Of a stretch of DNA of 15,372 nt, positions 8,118 to 14,072 are shown piece by piece (position 1 is the first letter of the stretch; every line of letters starts with the position of its first letter). This stretch comes from Actinomycetota bacterium (lineage in GTDB: Bacteria; Actinomycetota; Aquicultoria; Aquicultorales; Aquicultoraceae), in the NCBI GenBank assembly GCA_030017355.1, contig JASEIR010000033.1, positions 1 through 15,372 on the forward strand. Direction: 5' to 3'. Below the pieces are notes generated by a model. The model was not told the DNA's origin, made no database searches, and saw only the letters and a program-made list of their open reading frames with translations. A program made the translations under genes and the position numbers.

Positions 8118-8149
8118 GTTAGATATTCCGAAGATTTCCTGTATCTAAC
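8118..8149 (-). promoter_or_regulatory. 8-bp inverted repeat directly upstream of a Shine-Dalgarno
   Basis: The arms gttagata (8118-8125) and tatctaac (8142-8149) are exact reverse complements with a 16-base loop. On the - strand mRNA the hairpin ends at the very base where the Shine-Dalgarno aaggaggg (8117 down to 8110) of the GT39-like gene begins. It could be an RNA hairpin affecting translation or an operator; the sequence alone does not tell. Confidence 0.5.
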
Positions 8150-8222
8150 TCGAAAGGGCAAATTTTATTTGCAGATGGCTGCTAAAACAGTGAATTGGTG
8201 AACGATAAATCGAATTCAATGA

Positions 8223-8277
8223 CCTAGAACAAAGCGGGAGGCAATTACCTCCCTCTTTGTTCTAGGTTTGGTTTTTT
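8223..8277 (+). terminator. Strong hairpin with T-run, oriented for + strand transcription
   Basis: Arms cctagaacaaag (8223-8234) and ctttgttctagg (8255-8266) pair perfectly. An inner stem gggagg/cctccc follows after one mismatch, closing a caatta loop. The + strand continues tttggtttttt (8267-8277), the classic intrinsic-terminator form. The genes on both sides are on the - strand, where the hairpin is followed by a mixed sequence without a U-run, so it would act at best weakly on the rhodanese transcript. The rest of 8099-8382 shows no gene that I can support. Confidence 0.75.
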
Positions 8278-8382
8278 ATATCGAATCAGCTAATCGCAAA
8301 ACGCAGTTACGGTATATCTTCTGGGAAATCTTGTTCATACTGACCGAAACCATTGCTAAGTATGACTAAAATTCTTCCACGA

Positions 8383-9153
8383 TTAATATGGAACGATTTG
8401 GCCTGCTGAGTTTTCTCTTGGTCCCTTAATAGGAGTATCGGCCTGCATGCTGCCTTCCCAACTTATGTTGTAGCCGTACCTCAAGTTCTTTACGTTGAAG
8501 CCGTTGGCACCTAATACTCCAGCGGCTAGCCCTGCTGTGTGCGCTGTGTAGCAATAAATTACGATTACGTTTTTGCCGCCTTTTGCAAGGTGGCTAGCTA
8601 AAGCCGCCCTCAGTGCTGTTATGCTTTCTGTCTTGGCCATATTCTGGGCAGAGGCAATCCAAATCGCGCCTGGAATATGACCCTTGTCGTAATCCGCTTT
8701 TTGTCTTACATCGATTACAAGCGGGTCGTTCGCTATACTATCGCCGCCATTATGACCACTTCTATAATCACAAAGATCGCCGTCTTTGTCATCGTCAAGG
8801 ACATCTCTAAGTTGAGTTGCTGTTACAAAGTTATCATGTATGCTTGGGGTTTGAGTTGATTCGATTAGCCTTGGACCATTCAGTCCGCCTAGGAATCTGT
8901 TGCCCGGTGCGGTAATGATGACAGCTCTCTTATCGCCATCCCATGAAACCTCTGCTCCAAATGCCTCAGTAATCGCACGAACCGGGGCGCTCACAGTTCC
9001 GCTCTGCAGGGACGGGGCAACCCTTAGGTTGAGTTCCTGACCGCTGACAATTATTTTTATGGCACCTGTGCTAGCTATTGCCACAGAAGCAATGGCAATA
9101 GCTAGTACAGCACAAGCAAGAATAATAGACCCTCTCTTTACCCATTTGTTCAT
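8383..9153 (-). CDS. Secreted copper-amine-oxidase-N domain / rhodanese protein
   Basis: A 256-residue exported protein. Residues 1-29 form a signal peptide (basic MNKWVKR, then a long Ala/Ile core). Residues 32-82 match the copper amine oxidase N-terminal (stalk) domain often found on wall proteins of Gram-positive bacteria, with APVRAITEAFGAEVSWD at 56-72. Residues 110-240 are a single rhodanese domain: DPLVIDVR at 143-150, KGHIPGAIWI at 157-166 and the active loop CYTAHTAG at 201-208 with C201. Between them lies an acidic insert DDDKDGDLCDYRSG (120-133) that looks like a calcium loop of the excalibur or EF-hand type. The usual basic residue of the rhodanese loop is not obvious. The start is ATG 9153, with aaggag at 9161-9166 seven bases upstream; a TTG at 9180 would extend it by nine residues across that site and is unlikely. 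Substrate is unknown. Confidence 0.85.
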   Translation of the reverse strand: MNKWVKRGSIILACAVLAIAIASVAIASTGAIKIIVSGQELNLRVAPSLQSGTVSAPVRAITEAFGAEVSWDGDKRAVIITAPGNRFLGGLNGPRLIESTQTPSIHDNFVTATQLRDVLDDDKDGDLCDYRSGHNGGDSIANDPLVIDVRQKADYDKGHIPGAIWIASAQNMAKTESITALRAALASHLAKGGKNVIVIYCYTAHTAGLAAGVLGANGFNVKNLRYGYNISWEGSMQADTPIKGPRENSAGQIVPY

Positions 9154-9392
9154 AAGATCACTCCTTAAAACCAAATACAATAGATACCGATCTGATATTT
9201 CACAACATCACAATTTGCTGCGTTTTCTTGCGAATGCTCACCTCCTTATTTGCCGCTGCAGTTTACGAAGAATGATAATTTGTTTATAGGGAGTTTTAAA
9301 AATTCGCATTATTGATGCCTTTTTCTGCCATATTCTCTGCGACGCTAAGCAATAAATCCTATATAACCTATAGGTATTCTAGATTGTGTATT
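9154..9392 (-). other. Long untranslated leader of the rhodanese gene
   Basis: The promoter at 9393-9421 predicts a leader of about 230 bases. It contains a strong Shine-Dalgarno-like aaggagg (plus coordinates 9241-9247) with no ATG, GTG or TTG at a proper distance. A GTG overlaps its last base and opens a 13-codon frame ending in TGA at 9200-9202. The short inverted pair tgcgaat/attcgca spans about 75 bases. I do not recognise a known riboswitch class. The remainder of the 318-bp gap (9422-9498) holds a weak gatgg/ccatc hairpin and no gene. Confidence 0.4.
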
Positions 9393-9421
9393 AGTATACC
9401 AACCAATCATAAGCTTGTCAA
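9393..9421 (-). promoter_or_regulatory. Sigma-70/SigA-type promoter for the rhodanese gene
   Basis: On the - strand the sequence reads TTGACA (9421-9416), a 17-base spacer, then TATACT (9398-9393). This is a perfect -35 box and five of six matches in the -10 box at ideal spacing, the best promoter in the window. Transcription should start near 9386-9388, leaving a leader of about 230 bases. It suggests the rhodanese gene is transcribed apart from the epimerase gene upstream. Confidence 0.85.
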
Positions 9422-9498
9422 TAGATTTGCGTCTAAATGTTACCCCAGCAATTTGTGGGATGGCTTCATAACCATCTAGAAAGTTCTCTTAGGCATGT

Positions 9499-11229
9499 TC
9501 ATTTTGAGTTTTTAGCTTCAAGAAGCTTGAATAGTGTAATTGCGGCTTGCTCTTTGGTGACTTTAATATCGGGGCGAAAATAATTAGGTTCATAAGGCTC
9601 CATAAGCCCATTAGCAAGAACTAGCTCGATGTTATTGTAGCTTTGGCTATTATTTGGTACATCAGCGACCTGAGGTGCTGGTCTATCGCCAGGCAATCTA
9701 ACTGCCGTGCATAAAATGGAAGCTATCTCAGCCCGGCTGATGGAATCTTGTGGCCTGAAAAGCCCGCCTTCATTGCCATTGCCAAACTTTAAACCCTTCT
9801 CAAAGGCAGTTTCGATGTAGTTCCAGTCTTCGCAGTTTTGGTCAACGTCAGGATAATACCCTTTGTATACAGCAGAAGGCTTCCACCCCAAAGCGCGGGC
9901 AAGCCATCCAATAAATTCAGCTCGGCTGATATTGGCGTGGCTGCTAAACCAGCCGTCCTTGCTGATAATGATTCCTTTCTCTGCTAACGTTGTGATGACT
10001 TTAAAAGACGGATGGGTTGGCGGAATGTTGATAAACCTATACTTAAGGTAAAAATCAAACCTTCCCGCATATGTTTTAAATTCAGGAATTCCAGTGATGG
10101 TGTAAAGTTTCCAAAGAAGGTCAACGTGAATTTTGTGGTAATTGTAGCTTGCTAGGTTACCGCTTATGAGAGAGTAATTACTCCAATAACCCAGGTCGTA
10201 ATCCTTAATGTGCATTTTGGCCTCTTTAATTCCGGCATTAAAAAGAGCCAAGGCCTTTGGGCTTTTTGTTTGCTCGTAATAGTTATAGATGGATTGCAGC
10301 GTAAATAAGAAGCCATTTAAAATTCTTAGCTTATTGGTTGCGGCTACCTCAAGATACCAATTTCCATGCTCGTCTGTATCTGTCACACCGCCTTCATACC
10401 AAGGTACTTTAAATGAATTAATTATGAACTCGCCAGCTTCCAGGTATTTTCTATTGCCTGTTAGCTTATATGATTTACCAACGATATCAAGAATTAGCCC
10501 TTGAGCCATGCCGGATGGCCACGGTGCAGGAAATTTAAGCGTTCCAAATTCCAGGTCGTAATAGTTTTCCCAGATGTAGAACTTACCAACACCCGGATAT
10601 TCTTTTACGACTGCAATATCCAATAGCTTATCCACTATCTTGGTGAATCTTTCATAGTTGCCTTTCTTATACTCGTCAATAGCTAGGTTGGCAGTTGTTA
10701 CTGGGTTGAAGTGAACTCCGTAGTTTGGGTAATACACATACGCTAAATTACTACCTTTATCATCTAGAATCTTCATCCTGTTAGAAGCGCTGTTTCCTGC
10801 CTTAAAGTAGGCAACTGTCTCTGCTAGGTCGCGCTTTATTGCTTTTATACGGGTTTTTGCTATCGGTCCGTCCTTTTCAATTCGCTCAAGAAGGTCCAAA
10901 CTGTAGGCAAGCTCGCTTGCTTCTTTTGATTTACCTTGCCTATTTAACTCACTTTCAACTCTTCTAACTTCCTCGATACTTATGCTCTTATCAGGACTTG
11001 TGCTACTGCTAGGCGTCTTTACTTTAACCTTTTTGTGCTCAATAGGCCTGTCGGTAGGAAAGATATTTGTAGGGAATGATGGAAGTGATCGCCTATCAAG
11101 CTCAGGAGCGACATCTGCAAAAGAGCCTGGATAAAAATATGCCCAGACCAAAACTGAAATGAAAGATATAATAAACCATTTTCTGGCTTGTAATCTCTGC
11201 CTTTTTCTTATTTTGTAGTAGTAAAGCAT
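9499..11229 (-). CDS. Secreted D-glucuronyl C5-epimerase homologue with three SLH repeats
   Basis: A 576-residue protein. A basic stretch and hydrophobic segment (about 17-33) followed by SFA-D look like a signal peptide. Residues 41-80 are a Pro/Ser/Thr-rich linker, and 80-145 are charged and probably helical. Residues 160-400 match the C-terminal catalytic domain of D-glucuronyl C5-epimerases (PF06662-like), which invert C5 of glucuronate to give iduronate in a polymer. Visible landmarks are PWPSGMAQG at 236-244, GGVTD at 280-284, RILNGF at 302-307, DYDLGYWSNYSL at 343-354 and YNYHKIHVDLL at 362-372. Residues from about 406 to 573 form three S-layer homology repeats, with SRAEF at 435-439, FRPQDSISRAE at 491-501 and FRPDIKVTKEQ at 551-561, so the protein should bind a wall glycan. 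The ATG has only a weak Shine-Dalgarno, but no alternative start exists before an upstream stop. The sugar transferase gene lies 251 bp upstream on the same strand. Confidence 0.85.
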   Translation of the reverse strand: MLYYYKIRKRQRLQARKWFIISFISVLVWAYFYPGSFADVAPELDRRSLPSFPTNIFPTDRPIEHKKVKVKTPSSSTSPDKSISIEEVRRVESELNRQGKSKEASELAYSLDLLERIEKDGPIAKTRIKAIKRDLAETVAYFKAGNSASNRMKILDDKGSNLAYVYYPNYGVHFNPVTTANLAIDEYKKGNYERFTKIVDKLLDIAVVKEYPGVGKFYIWENYYDLEFGTLKFPAPWPSGMAQGLILDIVGKSYKLTGNRKYLEAGEFIINSFKVPWYEGGVTDTDEHGNWYLEVAATNKLRILNGFLFTLQSIYNYYEQTKSPKALALFNAGIKEAKMHIKDYDLGYWSNYSLISGNLASYNYHKIHVDLLWKLYTITGIPEFKTYAGRFDFYLKYRFINIPPTHPSFKVITTLAEKGIIISKDGWFSSHANISRAEFIGWLARALGWKPSAVYKGYYPDVDQNCEDWNYIETAFEKGLKFGNGNEGGLFRPQDSISRAEIASILCTAVRLPGDRPAPQVADVPNNSQSYNNIELVLANGLMEPYEPNYFRPDIKVTKEQAAITLFKLLEAKNSK

Positions 11230-11480
11230 TGGTGTCCCAAAAATTTGTAAATAAAAAATCTACTCTGCATCTTTCCCATTAATTCATAGATTTATGACAT
11301 GGTTAACCTTTTAACTGCATTTGAAGCATGACTGGTGTACGAAGTGTGTACAAAGGGGTGGTATGGCTAGGCTATGACATGTACTGCCTGCAGTTATTAC
11401 ATGGATTAATTATATAATGGGTTTGTCTTCTAGCACAAGCTTCCAGGATTATCCAACAAAAGCACCGATGGCCAATTATT
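11230..11480. other. 251-bp gap between the sugar transferase and epimerase genes
   Basis: No gene is supported here. It holds a TATAAT-like palindromic box, ttatataatt, near 11410-11419, readable on either strand but without a good -35 partner. A ggttaacc palindrome lies near 11299-11306, and the short repeat atgacatg occurs twice. An unrecognised promoter for the epimerase gene may lie here. Confidence 0.4.
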
Positions 11481-12464
11481 TTAGTACGCTCCGTCGCGTG
11501 TTAGTACTTGCCAGATGGTAATCAGCAGGATTTTTAAGTCCATGAGCAGCGATTGGTTATCAACGTATTTTAAATCCATCTGCATTCTTTCATCAAATGT
11601 TAAATTTCCCCGGCCGCCAATTTGAGCAAGCCCCGTTAAACCTGGTTTTACCTCCAGCCTTTTTAGTGTAAGTTCATCAGATGTCTCAATCTCTTCTGGA
11701 ACCAGCGGCCTTGGGCCCACAAGGCTCATTTCTCCCTTGACAATGTTGATAAGCTGTGGAAGTTCATCAAGGCTTGTGGTCCGTAAAAACTTTCCAAATG
11801 GGAAAACCCTTGGGTCATCCTTTATCTGGCAAGCCTGGTCCTTCTGGCTTCTAAGCATGCTCAAGCGGTCAACCATGGCATCTGCATCCTCACTCATCGT
11901 CCTAAACTTGATTACATTAATTATACGGCCGTGCTGCCCTATGCGTTTCTGGTGGAAGAAAATCGGCCCGGGTGAGGAAAACTTAATGCCAAACGCAATA
12001 GCAAGCATAACAGGAGCAAGCAATAAAAGAATTGTAATGCTTACAATTATATCTAGTATTCTTTTAATCACTGGGTAGAGAGCCTTGTTTCTCTGGCTGA
12101 TTGGTGCGTAATGGGCCCTTTGCTCGCCTATAACGCCCCCAAACATGAGAAGGGTAAGAATAGGGATATAGCCAGCCAACTTAATATGCAATGGGAATGG
12201 CAATACTGCGTGTACCTTAAAAGTAAATGCTAAGCCCCTAAAAAGAACATATCCAAGGATACCATATAGCCAGCCATCGTTTCTTGACCTCCAGCCAGCC
12301 CAGTACCCGCAAAAAATTGCAGTTAAATAATGAGCCCCAATGATAAGAACAATAGTCACCAGAGCTTCTGGCTCCAATACCAAGCGATAGATAATCACAA
12401 AGGACCAGAAGAGGATAAAAGAGAGAAGGCCTGATTCAATTACTGCTCGGATTTTATTTAGCAT
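11481..12464 (-). CDS. Polyprenyl-phosphate sugar-1-phosphate transferase (bacterial sugar transferase family)
   Basis: A 327-residue membrane enzyme that should move a sugar-1-phosphate from a nucleotide sugar to undecaprenyl phosphate, the first committed step of the repeat unit. The catalytic part (about 130-327) is complete: KRILDI at 134-139 starts the re-entrant helix, SPGPIFFHQKRIG at 164-176, KFRTM at 186-190, SLDELPQL at 231-238 with the Asp-Glu dyad D233/E234, SLVGPRPL at 247-254, PGLTGLAQI at 274-282 and DLKYVDN at 297-303. The N-terminal 125 residues contain about four helices with a GYWAGWRSRNDGWLYGILGY segment (53-72) like the TIGR04086/DUF3792 four-helix proteins. The Rossmann-like CoA-binding domain of WbaP-type long forms is absent. 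The ATG has aaaggag at 12469-12475 five bases away. It is transcribed divergently from the LCP gene. Confidence 0.9.
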   Translation of the reverse strand: MLNKIRAVIESGLLSFILFWSFVIIYRLVLEPEALVTIVLIIGAHYLTAIFCGYWAGWRSRNDGWLYGILGYVLFRGLAFTFKVHAVLPFPLHIKLAGYIPILTLLMFGGVIGEQRAHYAPISQRNKALYPVIKRILDIIVSITILLLLAPVMLAIAFGIKFSSPGPIFFHQKRIGQHGRIINVIKFRTMSEDADAMVDRLSMLRSQKDQACQIKDDPRVFPFGKFLRTTSLDELPQLINIVKGEMSLVGPRPLVPEEIETSDELTLKRLEVKPGLTGLAQIGGRGNLTFDERMQMDLKYVDNQSLLMDLKILLITIWQVLTRDGAY

Positions 12465-12494
12465 TGTTCTCCTTTACCACCAATGCTCTGTTAT

Positions 12495-12523
12495 AGTGTA
12501 ATAGGCTTTCCTAAACATATCAA
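12495..12523 (-). promoter_or_regulatory. Candidate promoter for the sugar transferase gene
   Basis: On the - strand, TTGATA (12523-12518), a 17-base spacer and TACACT (12500-12495) give five and four matches to the consensus boxes. The predicted start near 12488 leaves a leader of only about 24 bases before the ATG, enough for the Shine-Dalgarno at 12469-12475. Confidence 0.55.
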
Positions 12524-12603
12524 GAGGAGGGCACCTCTATATCGGCTGGTCTGATTAAACATTGCGTTTTGTTTGCGTTTTAAAAATTTCCTAACTTGGA
12601 AAT

Positions 12604-12641
12604 CTTAAACGTCACATGTTCACTTAAACGTCACATGTTCA
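12604..12641. repeat. Perfect tandem 19-bp repeat in the divergent region
   Basis: The unit cttaaacgtcacatgttca occurs at 12604-12622 and again, without a gap, at 12623-12641. The 19-bp period is close to two helical turns. It sits in the 306-bp gap between the divergent sugar transferase and LCP genes, so it may be a binding site for a regulator or a replication slip. Confidence 0.9.
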
Positions 12642-12645
12642 CAGG

Positions 12646-12677
12646 CTAATATGGTTATAGACTAATATGGTTATAGA
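12646..12677. repeat. Perfect tandem 16-bp repeat in the divergent region
   Basis: The unit ctaatatggttataga occurs at 12646-12661 and 12662-12677 without a gap, beginning five bases after the 19-bp repeat pair. A further 9-bp pair, tagaaatag at 12674-12682 and 12693-12701, overlaps its end. Together they fill most of 12604-12701. Confidence 0.9.
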
Positions 12678-12736
12678 AATAGGTAGAGGCAGTAGAAATA
12701 GTTGGAAACAATTTGAGAATTACCCGTTTTTTATGG

Positions 12737-12754
12737 TAGCCTGCTAATAGGCTA
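12737..12754 (+). promoter_or_regulatory. Small perfect inverted repeat just before the LCP Shine-Dalgarno
   Basis: The arms tagcct (12737-12742) and aggcta (12749-12754) flank the loop gctaat. The hairpin ends five bases before the Shine-Dalgarno ggaggg (12760-12765). It may be an operator dyad or an RNA hairpin. No convincing + strand promoter was found in the gap: ttgaga at 12713-12718 lacks a well-placed -10. Confidence 0.45.
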
Positions 12755-12770
12755 TTTCTGGAGGGTTATT

Positions 12771-14018
12771 TTGTACACGGGCAAACACTTACCTAAAGAT
12801 CGTAAAACTGGATATTTACGCACGTTTTTCCTATGGGCACTTATCTTAACCATGGCTTTGGGCGCTGCAGGCTTCGTATACGCAAAGATTCTTGAGGCAA
12901 GCATTCACGAAAAAGCTGGTAATGAGGGTGATGGGAGATTTAAGCAGCCAAAAGCAAATGAGCCTGTCACTTTTTTAGTTCTGGGCAGTGATACCAGAGG
13001 CGGTGACGATAGAGGCCGTTCAGATACAATAATGATTTTTAGGATGAATCCAAAAAAGAAAATAGCATATCTTATTTCAATTCCCAGAGATACAAGAGTT
13101 AAAATTCCTGGACACGGGAAGACTAAGATAAATGCCGCATATCAGTATGGCGGCGCTCCTCTTATGGCCGAAACAATAGAGCAGTTTTCAGGTCTTCGTC
13201 CCAACCATTATGTGATTGTGGATTTTCAGGGGTTTAAAGAAATTGTTGACGCTATCGGCGGAATTGATATCTATGTTGAAAAGAAAATCCGTGACCACTT
13301 TGAGGGTCAATATGTCAAAATTGACGCTGGCATGAACCATTTTAACGGCGATGAAGCGTTGAAATACGTGCGGGTTCGAAAAGTCGATGACGATTTCGGC
13401 AGGATGAAGCGCCAGCAAAAATTCATAAAAGCTGTTATGGAGAAACTAACAAGATTAAGCAATGTTTTTAGGATACCTAGGCTAGCTAGCATCGCGGCTC
13501 GCAATCTAAGAACCGACCCTAACCTAGGGATTACTCAAATGGTTGCTTACGGCCAGGCATTAAGGTCTATTGGCCGTGAAAACGTGCATATGGCAAGCAT
13601 ACCTGCAACTCCTCAAACAATTGATGGCATAAGCTTTGTCATTCCCGATGAGGAAAAGACAGCTTGGATTTTCAATCGCATTAAGGAAGATAAGCCGTTA
13701 GAGCTAACTGCGGAAGAGAAGGAAAATGAGAACATTAAAATTGCAGTTCGCAATGGCAGCGGTAAGCCAGGGTTGGCAAGAAAACTAGCAGCAAAACTTG
13801 CAGCGTTAAGCTTTAAGATTGATGAAATTGGGAATGCCCAGCGCTATGACTACGGCCAGACCCAAATTATAACCAGCAAGGAAAAAGAAGAATACGCAAA
13901 AAGAGTTAAATCCCAACTTGGTTTTGGAGAAATTGTTACTGAGGGCTATAGCTCGATTCCATCAGATGTCCTCATCATCGTGGGGCGCGACTTTGCTGAA
14001 ATATCATCGTCTGACTAA
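12771..14018 (+). CDS. LytR-CpsA-Psr (LCP) wall-polymer transferase with LytR_C tail
   Basis: A 415-residue membrane-anchored enzyme with an N-terminal basic segment, one helix at about 18-38, an outer LCP domain at about 66-225 and a LytR_C domain at about 325-410. LCP enzymes move undecaprenyl-diphosphate-linked polymers onto peptidoglycan (or onto other acceptors). The phosphate-binding residues are present: FLVLGSDTR at 68-76, RSDTIMI at 83-89, SIPRDTRVKIPG at 103-114, KINAAYQYGG at 119-128, YVRVRK at 199-204 and DDFGRMKRQQ at 207-216. The tail IAVRNGSGKPGLARKLA, preceding a DVLIIVGRDF end, is typical of LytR_C. The start is TTG, with ggaggg at 12760-12765 five bases upstream. It is divergent from the sugar transferase and convergent with the GT4 gene. 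It is the probable final step for the polymer made by the locus. Confidence 0.93.
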   Translation: MYTGKHLPKDRKTGYLRTFFLWALILTMALGAAGFVYAKILEASIHEKAGNEGDGRFKQPKANEPVTFLVLGSDTRGGDDRGRSDTIMIFRMNPKKKIAYLISIPRDTRVKIPGHGKTKINAAYQYGGAPLMAETIEQFSGLRPNHYVIVDFQGFKEIVDAIGGIDIYVEKKIRDHFEGQYVKIDAGMNHFNGDEALKYVRVRKVDDDFGRMKRQQKFIKAVMEKLTRLSNVFRIPRLASIAARNLRTDPNLGITQMVAYGQALRSIGRENVHMASIPATPQTIDGISFVIPDEEKTAWIFNRIKEDKPLELTAEEKENENIKIAVRNGSGKPGLARKLAAKLAALSFKIDEIGNAQRYDYGQTQIITSKEKEEYAKRVKSQLGFGEIVTEGYSSIPSDVLIIVGRDFAEISSSD

Positions 14019-14028
14019 GTAAGTCTTC

Positions 14029-14072
14029 TGTCGTTGCAAGGAGCCCGTCAGGGCACGTGGCAATCTCATGAC
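14029..14072. repeat. Dispersed palindromic repeat between convergent genes
   Basis: The segment begins tgtcgttgcaaggagcccg, contains the perfect hairpin gccc-gtca-gggc (14043-14054) and ends acgtggcaatctcatgac. Its outer ends gttgc and gcaat can also pair. The layout resembles the 'attgcgagga...ggcaatctc' intergenic repeats that I recall from many bacterial genomes. It fills the 47-bp gap after the LCP gene and covers the stop codon of the GT4 gene (14066-14068). Confidence 0.75.

Noticed and set aside
9154..9180. Extended start (TTG at 9180) for the rhodanese gene
   Set aside because: The extension would read through the real Shine-Dalgarno aaggag (9161-9166) and place extra residues before an ordinary signal peptide.
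9330..9360. Possible c-di-GMP-I riboswitch core (ctgcgacgctaagc)
   Set aside because: Similarity to the gacgcaaagc core is partial, it is on the strand opposite to the gene's leader, and the GNRA loop partner stem is missing.
11405..11420. Strong -10-like TATAAT upstream of the epimerase gene
   Set aside because: The box is palindromic and has no acceptable -35 partner on either strand, so it was not listed as a promoter.
11737..12078. A 113-codon + strand reading frame opposite the sugar transferase
   Set aside because: It is antisense to the conserved catalytic domain, lacks a Shine-Dalgarno and resembles no known protein.
12604..12701. Iteron-type replication origin or CRISPR array
   Set aside because: Each unit occurs only twice without spacers of regular size, there is no replication initiator gene or cas gene, and the context is a chromosomal promoter region.
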